From JAFGQU01 sp964483625 (GTDB lineage Bacteria; Omnitrophota; Gorgyraeia; Duberdicusellales; 4484-171), in contig CAZABB010000064.1 in assembly GCA_964483625.1 (NCBI GenBank), positions 1 to 7,381 of the forward strand: a DNA stretch of 7,381 nucleotides, written 5' to 3'. Of the stretch, positions 1-6,018 are shown piece after piece (positions within the stretch are counted from its first letter, which is position 1; every line of letters begins with the position of its first letter). The notes beneath the pieces were generated by a model that was given only the letters and a program-made list of their open reading frames with translations, did no database searches and was not told the origin of the DNA. The position numbers and the translations under genes were made by a program.

Positions 1-69
1 TGCTTTTTTGCAAGGGGAGAACTTTTTTCCTTGACTTACTTTTTCATAGGCACCCACCCGAAAAATTGT

Positions 70-117
70 CTCGTTGCTCAGGCTTCAACCTTTGGTTTCC
101 GCTCCTTGTGCTACGAG
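70..117. repeat. Imperfect inverted repeat able to form a long hairpin
   Basis: The arms 70-82 and 104-117 pair with two T-T mismatches and one bulged base: CTCGT with ACGAG, GC with GC, then C-G, then AGG with CCT. At the tip, AACC (87-90) and GGTT (94-97) close a three-base TTT loop. No T-run follows on either side that would make it a normal intrinsic terminator. It sits in the gene-free stretch 1-177, upstream of the excisionase-like gene, so it could be a structured leader, a regulator binding site or part of an attachment site. None of these roles can be shown from sequence alone. Confidence 0.45.
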
Positions 118-141
118 CCAATTTATCCCCCTATAAATTTG

Positions 142-170
142 TAGACAAAAAGTGTAAAAAGAGGTAAAAT
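142..170 (+). promoter_or_regulatory. Candidate sigma-70-type promoter for the accessory operon
   Basis: TAGACA (142-147) and TAAAAT (165-170) are separated by 17 bases and each differs from the vegetative consensus by one base. Transcription would start near 177, immediately before the ATG at 178, giving an almost leaderless mRNA. The same stretch also contains AGAGGT (160-165), a possible but distant (12-base) ribosome binding site, which could not be transcribed from this promoter. One of the two readings must be wrong, or another promoter further upstream is used. Confidence 0.35.
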
Positions 171-177
171 CAATTTC

Positions 178-360
178 ATGAAAGATAAACGATACAATAT
201 GAGAGAAGCCGCGAAGGAATTAGGCGTTACACGCCAGACCCTTTATTATTGGTTTAAGAAGGAATGGGTTAAACCAAAGAGGGATTATCGTAACTTTCCG
301 GTTTTTACGAAGGATGATATTAATCATATTAAAGAATGGCGTGAGACGCTAAACGAATGA
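178..360 (+). CDS. Small MerR/excisionase-like helix-turn-helix protein
   Basis: This 60-residue protein is essentially one winged helix-turn-helix domain of the MerR/excisionase type. Residues 7-17 (NMREAAKELGV) and 18-25 (TRQTLYYW) form the helix-turn-helix, followed by the basic stretch KKEWVKPKRDYR, a wing, and a last helix from FTKDDINHIKEW. There is no C-terminal effector or dimerisation region as in full MerR regulators, so the length fits phage- or element-type excisionases and small accessory regulators. Nothing else intervenes before the next gene (28 bases to its ATG), and a large serine recombinase lies three genes downstream. A role as recombination directionality factor or as operon regulator is inferred from this context. 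It could equally be a simple repressor. Confidence 0.8.
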   Translation: MKDKRYNMREAAKELGVTRQTLYYWFKKEWVKPKRDYRNFPVFTKDDINHIKEWRETLNE

Positions 361-388
361 TTATTATGTTTTGATAAGCGAGGCGAAC

Positions 389-889
389 ATGTTTAAAAAA
401 ATTAGGGTTATTGTGGTTATTTTGGGTTTTATTCTGTTATTTTCTTCGCTGACTATTTTCTATGTTCGATATAGTAAAATTGATACGGGTATGGAATTGG
501 TTAAATTAGACAATCAAGCAAAAATAATTGCTACGAATATGTTTTTCTCGCAATTAGAGTCTGTTGGTAAGATATCATTGACTCTTATAGGGCTAATGTG
601 GGCGTTTATTATCTATAAAGCCAGTAGGGTAGAAATCAGAGGTTTTTCAAGGATTTGTTTGTTTGTTCAGAGTAATATATTTTTGTTATTATCATTTCTT
701 GCATACTTTATTGGAGAAGATTTCTTAATTGGGCGGATTTTTTATCATGCTACTATTGATTTATCAGCGCCAATAGTGAATTTTTGGTTATCAATGCAGA
801 GACAGTTTTTTATTTTTGGTCTAATATGGTCAGCGGTGACTATACTTTTATCGTTAAGTCGAGATGATAAGGGGGGGGTAGTGTTATGA
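389..889 (+). CDS. Four-helix integral membrane protein of unknown function
   Basis: I do not recognise this family. From the ATG at 389 the protein has 166 residues; an in-frame TTG at 371 would add six, but GAGGCG (380-385) sits correctly for the ATG. Four hydrophobic segments are visible at about residues 6-26, 60-77, 89-109 and 138-156. Positive charges at the N-terminus (KKIR) and in the middle loop (R80, R84, R88) suggest both ends face the cytoplasm, with external loops of about 33 and 28 residues. The gene is strongly AT-rich: a hand count of bases 661-720 gives 25% G+C. Its stop overlaps the next start (ATGA), so the two are probably translated together, and the partner is exported, suggesting a membrane-periplasm pair. 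Function unknown. Confidence 0.7.
   Translation: MFKKIRVIVVILGFILLFSSLTIFYVRYSKIDTGMELVKLDNQAKIIATNMFFSQLESVGKISLTLIGLMWAFIIYKASRVEIRGFSRICLFVQSNIFLLLSFLAYFIGEDFLIGRIFYHATIDLSAPIVNFWLSMQRQFFIFGLIWSAVTILLSLSRDDKGGVVL
871..878 (+). promoter_or_regulatory. G8 tract serving as ribosome binding site and possible slippage site
   Basis: Eight consecutive Gs lie eight bases ahead of the ATG at 886 and inside the last codons of the membrane-protein gene. The tract is the only purine-rich sequence that can act as a ribosome binding site for the PEGA gene. It is also a mononucleotide run of a length at which replication or ribosome slippage can occur. A one-base gain, or a -1 ribosomal shift, would join the two reading frames without a stop. 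A one-base loss would end the membrane protein at once at TAG. Confidence 0.4.
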
Positions 890-1710
890 GGGCAACAGTG
901 TTTCTGGGTTGTTTCATGTTTTTTGTTTTTATCGTAGCCCAATTATCATATGGCGATGATTTAAGTTCAAAGCAAGATTTAACATTGTCAAGAGCTGGTG
1001 TTGAAGCAATTATTGAGTGGGCTGTTGGACAAAATTTGATTACTAAAGACGCTGGACAAGATCTATCGTTGAAATATAACGAATTACCTGAAAAGACTAA
1101 AGACGCATTAGAAAAGGTATCGGATGCACAAATTAAAGAACGTTTTTTAAATTATGCGGAGTCAAAGAGAACATTTCTGGGTAGTACAGCTCAACCCTTA
1201 GACAAGGTTGATGATTTTAATTGGCAGTATTTGCTGTATGATGTTGGGTGGGCATTGTTTACAGTTGTTTCATCTGATGCAGTAAGTGTTAATAATATTG
1301 CAAGCGGTCCAACGGTAATGGTTAGCGATGGTTTTGATATATTTTTTAAACCCGAAAAAGAAGAAAAAATAGTTGTTCCTATGCTAAATAATTCATTCAT
1401 AGTGCGCGCGACTGGTGCTACTGGTGATACAGTTTGGTATGTTGAAGATGTTGGGCCATCAAAATCTGTTTATTTTCCGCTGTCTCACTCTGAGGGTGTA
1501 GTATTACTTATTAATTCTGATCCTACGGGGGCGGATATTTACTTTAATAACAAAAAGTACTATAGGAAAACGAATACTACCTGTGTTCGCGATCCAGGGG
1601 AATATACCGTTACTATTAGAAAAGGAAATTATAAATCTTGGACGAAAGATTATATCTTAAAGAAGGGTGAACAATATAGTATTAATGCGAAATTAGAAAA
1701 AAATAAATAA
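886..1710 (+). CDS. Secreted protein with C-terminal PEGA domain
   Basis: The 274-residue product begins with a signal peptide: R2, a hydrophobic core at about 4-20, and a likely signal peptidase I site after SYG (residue 23). Cys9 is too early and lacks a proper lipobox, so a lipoprotein is unlikely. Residues 24-100 look helical and charged. Residues about 140-200 look beta-rich. The C-terminus (about 204-272) matches the PEGA fold: INSDPTGADIYFNNKKYY, then a DPGEYTVTIRKGNYKSW strand-turn and a final GEQYSINAKL strand. PEGA domains are carbohydrate- or surface-associated beta modules found in many exported proteins and do not define a function. The start overlaps the upstream membrane-protein stop by ATGA, and the recombinase starts eight bases after its stop. 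The gene is AT-rich like its upstream partner. Probably cargo of the element; role unknown. Confidence 0.8.
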   Translation: MRATVFLGCFMFFVFIVAQLSYGDDLSSKQDLTLSRAGVEAIIEWAVGQNLITKDAGQDLSLKYNELPEKTKDALEKVSDAQIKERFLNYAESKRTFLGSTAQPLDKVDDFNWQYLLYDVGWALFTVVSSDAVSVNNIASGPTVMVSDGFDIFFKPEKEEKIVVPMLNNSFIVRATGATGDTVWYVEDVGPSKSVYFPLSHSEGVVLLINSDPTGADIYFNNKKYYRKTNTTCVRDPGEYTVTIRKGNYKSWTKDYILKKGEQYSINAKLEKNK

Positions 1711-1718
1711 AAGAAGAT

Positions 1719-3368
1719 ATGAAAGTTGCTGTTTACATACGAGTATCCACCGAAGACCAAGCTCGTGAGGGTTATTCACTTGCTGTCCAGCGTGAATATT
1801 TAGAGGATTTTGCCAAACGCGAAGGCTACGAGGTTTACAAGGTTTACTGTGATGATGGGGTAAGTGCTTATTCAACGCGGCGGCCTGCCTTACAGGAATT
1901 GCTTGCTGACGCCAAGGCCAAGCGGTTTGAATTGGTTATCGCTTACAAGCTGGATCGATTCAGTCGTAACCTTAAAGACCTGCTTAATTTGGTCGATGAG
2001 TTATCTGGTTATGGCGTGGCGTTCAAATCAGCTACTGAACCATTCGACACTTCAACCTCAGCCGGACGGCTGATGTTTCAGCAACTCGGCTCATTCGCTG
2101 AGTTTGAACGTAATCGTATTGCCGAGCGGGTTGTACCGGGAATGATAAGGTCTGCCAAACAAGGTAATTGGCAGGGCTCCTGCTACGCGCCTTTTGGTTA
2201 CAAATACAATAAACCGAAGAAACTGCTTGAGATCGTGCCCGAAGAAGCGGAAATTGTAAAACTGATCTATCGCCTGTATATTGATGGGCGCAGTTCTTTC
2301 CGAGTTATGGAATACCTTAATAAGAATGGCTATAAATCACGTAGTGGAAAGATATTTTACAATAAGTTTATCTGCGATGTCTTAAAAAACCCTATATACA
2401 TGGGGAAGATTGTTTGGAATCGTAAGCAGTATTTGAAGAGTTCGAAAGCAGATAGGGATTACAAGTATCAGGTCAACGATGAGGAAAAATTTATCGTGGT
2501 GAAGGGTAGGCATCAGGCTATCATCAGCGAAGAAGACTTTATAAAGGTTCGCAAGATAGTCGATGAGCGGAAGCACAGTTGGACGCCGCGCGCTACCGGT
2601 ACTCAATATCTACTGCACGGCATAATGGGCTGTGCCAAGTGCGGCAATTATTATTCAGGGCTACTTGCTATATCAAATCCCAGGACTAAGTTTAAAAAAC
2701 GGTGGTATCGCTGTTCGGGCCCGCTTCATCACAAGAATAAATGCAAAAATCGCTCTGTTCGGGCGCAGGACGTAGAGCCTATAATCGATGATGTAGTTAA
2801 AGTCTTAGCCACTAATCCCAAGCTGAAAAACAACCGTTTAACCAGTATGAGTGCCGTAAATACCCTCAAAAACCCGTTTTTGGGTATAAACGGTGATGAA
2901 GCGGGCTTTAAGCTTAGCGAGAACCATAAAAAACAGGCTAAGCTTACTGATGCCTACCTTGAAAATATCCTTGGCGAAGATGTATTTCGTGGTAAGATGG
3001 AAAAACTTCGCGAAGAAGAAAGTCAATTGCAAAATATCCTTGCTGGCGTTGAGCTTGCGGCAATGGAGCGAGAGCATTCGGCAGGGTATAAAAACAGAAT
3101 AAAAGAGTTTCTTGAGGACTATGACGACAGCCTTACCGAGGTGAATTTTGCTTTCAAGCGGCGGATGGTGGGACTGCTTTTTCAAAACATCAAAATCGCC
3201 CCGCCAGTCGGCGGCGCTTCTGCCCGGAAAAGAATTTCTTTTTCGCTTTTTGAACCTTTTAATTCTCTTTTTTCGGAGGGGGGTGAATTCAAAAAATGCC
3301 GGAAAATAAAAAACAAAATACAAAAAGACCTGTCAGAGTCAAATTCATCACTCTCGGCTGTAAGGTAA
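1719..3368 (+). CDS. Large serine recombinase (resolvase/integrase family)
   Basis: This 549-residue protein has the layout of a large serine integrase. The N-terminal resolvase domain (about 1-145) has the nucleophile Ser10 in YIRVST, with Arg8, and the active-site arginines Arg80 and Arg83 in KLDRFSR. The recombinase DNA-binding domain spans about 155-290. A zinc ribbon follows with Cys305, Cys308, Cys332 and Cys342, and a predicted coiled coil at about 412-465. All expected catalytic residues and zinc ligands are present, so it is probably active. It would carry out site-specific integration and excision. It follows the PEGA gene by eight bases with only a weak AAGAAG ribosome site. A hand count of bases 1981-2040 gives 43% G+C, between cargo and host. 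The last 24 or so residues are read out of frame through the start of mtaB. The natural domain end seems to be near EPFNSLF (residues 512-518). Confidence 0.95.
   Translation: MKVAVYIRVSTEDQAREGYSLAVQREYLEDFAKREGYEVYKVYCDDGVSAYSTRRPALQELLADAKAKRFELVIAYKLDRFSRNLKDLLNLVDELSGYGVAFKSATEPFDTSTSAGRLMFQQLGSFAEFERNRIAERVVPGMIRSAKQGNWQGSCYAPFGYKYNKPKKLLEIVPEEAEIVKLIYRLYIDGRSSFRVMEYLNKNGYKSRSGKIFYNKFICDVLKNPIYMGKIVWNRKQYLKSSKADRDYKYQVNDEEKFIVVKGRHQAIISEEDFIKVRKIVDERKHSWTPRATGTQYLLHGIMGCAKCGNYYSGLLAISNPRTKFKKRWYRCSGPLHHKNKCKNRSVRAQDVEPIIDDVVKVLATNPKLKNNRLTSMSAVNTLKNPFLGINGDEAGFKLSENHKKQAKLTDAYLENILGEDVFRGKMEKLREEESQLQNILAGVELAAMEREHSAGYKNRIKEFLEDYDDSLTEVNFAFKRRMVGLLFQNIKIAPPVGGASARKRISFSLFEPFNSLFSEGGEFKKCRKIKNKIQKDLSESNSSLSAVR
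3201..3214. repeat. Small GC-rich hairpin inside the recombinase gene
   Basis: CCGCC (3201-3205), loop AGTC, GGCGG (3210-3214) form a perfect five-base-pair hairpin within a GC-rich patch (about 3197-3230) flanked by AT-rich sequence. It encodes residues PPVGGASAR, just before the last predicted strand of the recombinase. It may be ordinary coding sequence or a small inserted palindrome. Confidence 0.35.
3279..3286 (+). promoter_or_regulatory. Extended Shine-Dalgarno sequence of mtaB
   Basis: GGGGGTGA differs by one base from the ideal GGAGGTGA and ends nine bases before the ATG at 3296. An in-frame TGA at 3284-3286 rules out a longer mtaB reading frame, so this site fixes the start at 3296. 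The site lies inside the recombinase reading frame. Confidence 0.6.
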
Positions 3369-4564
3369 ACCAGTATGAGACCCAGGCGTTGCGGGAAGAT
3401 TGCGTGAGAGAGGGATTTGAGGTCACTGAAGATAGAGCCGATGTGTACGTGGTGAATACCTGCAGCGTGACGCATCGTGCCGACCGGAAGAGCCGGGAAG
3501 CGATCGGCAAAGCGCGTCGGGAAAATCCTGGCGGAAAGATTGCCGCGATCGGCTGTCTGGCCGAACTGAACCGTGATATGCTTACCCGGTTAGGAGTTGA
3601 TTACGTTCTTTCCCAAACGGAAAAATATTCCCTGGGGGAGGTGTTACGAGGGGGAGAGGTTAAAACCATATCTCCCTGGTCGCTGTCTGTGACCGAATCT
3701 TCCCGGCACCGGGCCTTTGTGAAAATCCAGGACGGGTGTGATAATTTCTGTACGTTCTGTAAAATTCCGCATCTGCGCGGTTCCTCCCGCAGCCGAGGCG
3801 AGGAAGATATCATCGCTGAAATAAAACGGTTATGCGTCAATCATCCGGAGATCGTCCTGTGCGGTGTCAATACCAGTCTGTATGGGAAGGATATAGGGCC
3901 TCAGGCGGATTTATACCGGCTTATCCGCCGGTGCCTGGATATCGAAGGGCTAAGACGGCTGCGGTTGAGTTCTCTGGAATCTCTGTATCTCGATGAACGG
4001 TTACTGGAGCTTCTTGTCCATCCGAAGTTCTGTCCTCATCTTCATCTTTCGTTTCAGAGCGGTGACGACCGGATATTACAGGCGATGAATAAGAAGGAAA
4101 CAACCGCTCAGTACCGGGAGATTATCTCTCAAGCCCGCACCATACATCCCGATACCGCCATCAGCGGTGATATCATCGTGGGGTTCCCGGGAGAGGACCG
4201 GGTAAGCTTCGATCGCACACTCAATTTTTTAGAAGAGATACGTCCGATGCGTCTGCACGTTTTTCATTTTTCGCCCAGGGCCAAAACACCGCTTGAACAT
4301 ACCCGTCTGGGAGATCAAAAGGAAATCAAGCGGCGGTCGGTCAGGTTAAAGTCATTGGCAAAAGAATGGGCGTATGCGTATGCGAAAACATTTGTGGGGC
4401 GCCGGGTCAGCGTTATCGCCGAAGAAAAGAAGGGAAAATATTTTTGCGGTTACTCTCAGCATTACCTGCGGGTGAATTTTACCGGGGATGTAAGGTTGGG
4501 AGAGATGGTCCAGGTGAAGATCACCCGGGTAAACAGCAAGGGCATATTCGGGGTCAGTATATAG
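3296..4564 (+). CDS. mtaB: tRNA (t6A37) methylthiotransferase MtaB
   Basis: The product (422 residues) is a radical SAM methylthiotransferase that adds a methylthio group to N6-threonylcarbamoyladenosine at position 37 of ANN-decoding tRNAs. The N-terminal UPF0004 domain contains TLGCKVNQYETQAL with Cys22, plus Cys56 and Cys87, which bind the second iron-sulfur cluster. The radical SAM motif CDNFCTFC supplies Cys148, Cys152 and Cys155. A TRAM-like RNA-binding domain occupies about 363-422. The GCKVNQYET signature favours MtaB over MiaB or RimO. About 13 residues precede the conserved start of the family and are unusually rich in Lys, Asn and Gln. They are encoded by AT-rich sequence overlapping the recombinase gene, and might have come with the inserted element. 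Transcription may come from within the recombinase gene; no promoter is obvious. Confidence 0.95.
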   Translation: MPENKKQNTKRPVRVKFITLGCKVNQYETQALREDCVREGFEVTEDRADVYVVNTCSVTHRADRKSREAIGKARRENPGGKIAAIGCLAELNRDMLTRLGVDYVLSQTEKYSLGEVLRGGEVKTISPWSLSVTESSRHRAFVKIQDGCDNFCTFCKIPHLRGSSRSRGEEDIIAEIKRLCVNHPEIVLCGVNTSLYGKDIGPQADLYRLIRRCLDIEGLRRLRLSSLESLYLDERLLELLVHPKFCPHLHLSFQSGDDRILQAMNKKETTAQYREIISQARTIHPDTAISGDIIVGFPGEDRVSFDRTLNFLEEIRPMRLHVFHFSPRAKTPLEHTRLGDQKEIKRRSVRLKSLAKEWAYAYAKTFVGRRVSVIAEEKKGKYFCGYSQHYLRVNFTGDVRLGEMVQVKITRVNSKGIFGVSI

Positions 4565-4592
4565 TCTCTGGTCTTTGGTCTCTGGTATATAG
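4558..4592. repeat. Five-unit heptamer array spanning the mtaB stop codon
   Basis: Read in steps of seven, the sequence is TATATAG, TCTCTGG, TCTTTGG, TCTCTGG, TATATAG. The two end units are identical and three of the inner units differ by at most one base. The mtaB stop TAG (4562-4564) is the end of the first unit. The array resembles in style the short heptameric tandem repeats known from cyanobacterial intergenic regions, though relation is not implied. Confidence 0.75.
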
Positions 4593-4617
4593 TGTGGGAT
4601 CTTTATTGCTCGAGATT

Positions 4618-4660
4618 GTCTCACGTGTGACGTGTGTCGTGTGACTATGTGACGTGATTA
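4618..4660. repeat. Degenerate heptamer array ahead of rluB
   Basis: Successive units are GTCTCAC, GTGTGAC, GTGTGTC, GTGTGAC, TATGTGAC (eight bases) and GTGATTA. The last base is the A of the rluB ATG at 4660. The units are related to one another but not obviously to those of the array after mtaB. The array occupies the place where a ribosome binding site would be expected and contains none. Confidence 0.65.
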
Positions 4661-5370
4661 TGAGATTAAATAGATATATTGCCCAAAGCGGGGTATGTTC
4701 CCGGCGCCGGGCTGATGAGCTGATCGCCTCAGGTAGAGTTAAAGTGAATGATGAGGTGGTCCGGACTCCCGGCGTTCAGGTTAACGAAAACGACCGAGTC
4801 AGTGTAGACCATCAGCCCCTGCGTCTGTCCGAATACGTGTATCTCTTGATGAATAAACCCAAGGGAGTAACCTCGACCTTAAGTGATCCCTTTGCCCGAA
4901 AAAAGATCGTTGATCTGGTGCCCGAACATCTGGGCCGGCTCTATCCGGTGGGGCGGCTGGATAAAAACTCCCGGGGGCTGATCATCCTTACCAATGACGG
5001 GGAGCTGTGCCATCACATGACTCACCCCCGGTTCTCCATAGAAAAAGAGTACCGGGTTACCGTGGCGGGAGATTTCGCCGAAAGGTTTATCGGCCGCCTG
5101 AGCCGGGGTGTGAGAGAAGGAGGAGATTTGCTTAAGGTGAATTCCGCCCGGATCATAAAAGAAGGTGAGGGAGAAACTACGCTCACGGTCATCGTTCATG
5201 AGGGGAAGAAACGGCATCTGCGTCGTCTGTTCGGCAGTCTGGGGTATGCGGTCATCGATCTGAAACGTATTCGTATCGGGAACATACGTCTGGGAACTCT
5301 CGGCGAGGGTGAATTCAGAATCGTGCCGGGCCGCGTGGTGCGGCGGCTGATGGATGAGGGGATGCGGTAA
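4660..5370 (+). CDS. rluB: RluB/RsuA-family rRNA pseudouridine synthase
   Basis: The product (236 residues from the ATG; an in-frame GTG at 4654 would add two) converts a specific uridine of ribosomal RNA to pseudouridine. An S4 RNA-binding domain covers about 2-60 (RLNRYIAQSGVCSRRRADEL). The catalytic domain follows with LMNKPKGVTST (63-73) and the catalytic Asp101 in GRLDKNSRGL. EKEYRV and GKKRHLRRLF are the later family motifs. Length and motifs fit the RsuA/RluB/E/F branch; RluB (23S rRNA, around U2605) is the usual assignment outside enterobacteria, but specificity cannot be read from sequence. There is no Shine-Dalgarno sequence: a heptamer repeat runs up to the start codon. It follows mtaB, another RNA-modification gene, by 95 bases. 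Confidence 0.92.
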   Translation: MRLNRYIAQSGVCSRRRADELIASGRVKVNDEVVRTPGVQVNENDRVSVDHQPLRLSEYVYLLMNKPKGVTSTLSDPFARKKIVDLVPEHLGRLYPVGRLDKNSRGLIILTNDGELCHHMTHPRFSIEKEYRVTVAGDFAERFIGRLSRGVREGGDLLKVNSARIIKEGEGETTLTVIVHEGKKRHLRRLFGSLGYAVIDLKRIRIGNIRLGTLGEGEFRIVPGRVVRRLMDEGMR

Positions 5371-5397
5371 TCATCCGGCGGCGGGAGCATGCGGGCC

Positions 5398-5405
5398 GGG
5401 GGGGG
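5398..5405. repeat. G8 tract in the rluB-gmhB gap
   Basis: Eight Gs lie in a G-rich stretch (5377-5407) after the rluB stop. A weak CCGGC/GCCGG pairing (5375-5379 with 5395-5399) precedes it, but the nearest T-run (5423-5430) is too far away for a convincing intrinsic terminator. Upstream of the candidate promoter, a G-run can bind regulators or be a slippage site; no function is shown. Confidence 0.4.
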
Positions 5406-5416
5406 CGATATTTGCA

Positions 5417-5445
5417 TTGCAATTTTTTTTCGGAAATGGTAGGCT
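5417..5445 (+). promoter_or_regulatory. Candidate extended -10 promoter for gmhB-like/glycosyltransferase pair
   Basis: TTGCAA (5417-5422) and TAGGCT (5440-5445) are 17 bases apart, with TGG (5437-5439) giving an extended -10 element. An eight-T run (5423-5430) lies in the spacer. The AT-rich TAATAATTTATATAT (5445-5459) just downstream offers alternative -10 sequences. The 96-base gap from rluB and the lack of any ribosome site make separate initiation here plausible. Confidence 0.4.
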
Positions 5446-5466
5446 AATAATTTATATATCTATACA

Positions 5467-6018
5467 ATGAAAGTGATTTTTCTCGATCGTGACGGAGTGA
5501 TTAATACGTTCCCGGGGAAAGGGAACTATGTGACCGGAGCCCGTTCGTTTTCTTTCCTGCCCGGCAGTATCGAAGCCGTGAAGAAGTTCAACGAATACGG
5601 ATTCAAGGTGTTTGTTGTATCCAACCAGTCCGGTGTCGCAAAAGGGCTTTATTCTCGGAAGGATCTGGATGTTATCGATAAAAAGATGCGTTCGGGTTTA
5701 AAGAAAAAAAAGGCCTTCCTCGACGGTATATACTATTGTACGCATGGTTCGAGCGAGGGGTGTTTATGCCGCAAGCCGAAAACGGGCATGCTTGAGACGG
5801 CTCTCAAAGACAGCAAAGTGTCTCCCGATTGTTCTTTTCTCATCGGCGATTCATTTGTCGATATCGAGACGGCAAAGAATTTCGGCGCTCATTCCGTCCT
5901 GGTCCTTTCGGGAAGAGAAAAACTTTCCGGTTCGAAAGACTGGCTGTGTCAGCCGGAGTATGTGTTTGATAATCTATTGTTAGCCTCCTATTATCTCTGT
6001 GCCCATTATGGCCGATAA
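5467..6018 (+). CDS. gmhB: GmhB-like HAD phosphatase (heptose 1,7-bisphosphate phosphatase family)
   Basis: The 183-residue product carries all HAD-IIIA motifs: the nucleophile Asp7 and general acid Asp9 in DRDGVIN, Ser52-Asn53 in VVSNQSG, the RKP of CRKPKTGM with Lys103, and Asp128/Asp132 in GDSFVDIETAKN. A zinc site typical of GmhB is present as Cys91-x-His93 and Cys99-x-Cys101, with a shorter loop between the pairs than in E. coli GmhB. The family removes the C7 phosphate of D-glycero-D-manno-heptose 1,7-bisphosphate in the pathway to ADP- or GDP-heptose for lipopolysaccharide and surface glycans. Histidinol-phosphatase-type activity is the main alternative, and neighbouring genes do not decide it. 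No Shine-Dalgarno sequence precedes the ATG. The end overlaps the glycosyltransferase start by 11 bases, implying coupled translation. Confidence 0.85.
   Translation: MKVIFLDRDGVINTFPGKGNYVTGARSFSFLPGSIEAVKKFNEYGFKVFVVSNQSGVAKGLYSRKDLDVIDKKMRSGLKKKKAFLDGIYYCTHGSSEGCLCRKPKTGMLETALKDSKVSPDCSFLIGDSFVDIETAKNFGAHSVLVLSGREKLSGSKDWLCQPEYVFDNLLLASYYLCAHYGR

Noticed and set aside
11..33. Hairpin CAAGG...CCTTG at the window start as a terminator
   Set aside because: Half of the pairs are G-T and the following T-run is interrupted; too weak to call.
70..117. Integron attC site
   Set aside because: The hairpin is imperfect as in attC sites, but the conserved GTTRRRY and RYYYAAC core sequences are absent and no tyrosine integrase is in the window.
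886..960. Lipoprotein signal in the PEGA protein (Cys9)
   Set aside because: The cysteine lies in the hydrophobic core after only eight residues with Phe at -3; a signal peptidase I site near residue 23 fits better.
22..3274. Direct repeat CTTTTTTC at 22-29 and 3267-3274 as element attachment sites
   Set aside because: It is an eight-base low-complexity match expected by chance, and does not mark a clear boundary on the left.
2838..3323. 161-codon open frame on the minus strand within the recombinase gene
   Set aside because: It mirrors a well-supported recombinase on the + strand, has no recognisable motifs and no ribosome site; it is a shadow frame.
4558..4660. CRISPR array between mtaB and rluB
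   Set aside because: Repeat units are seven bases without spacers, and no cas genes are present.
4879..5217. 112-codon open frame on the minus strand inside rluB
   Set aside because: It lies fully opposite a strong family match with the catalytic motif in place, and its sequence is proline-rich without domain features.
5375..5430. Intrinsic terminator after rluB
   Set aside because: The only stem (CCGGC with GCCGG) is five base pairs with a 15-base loop, and the T-run starts more than 20 bases after it.
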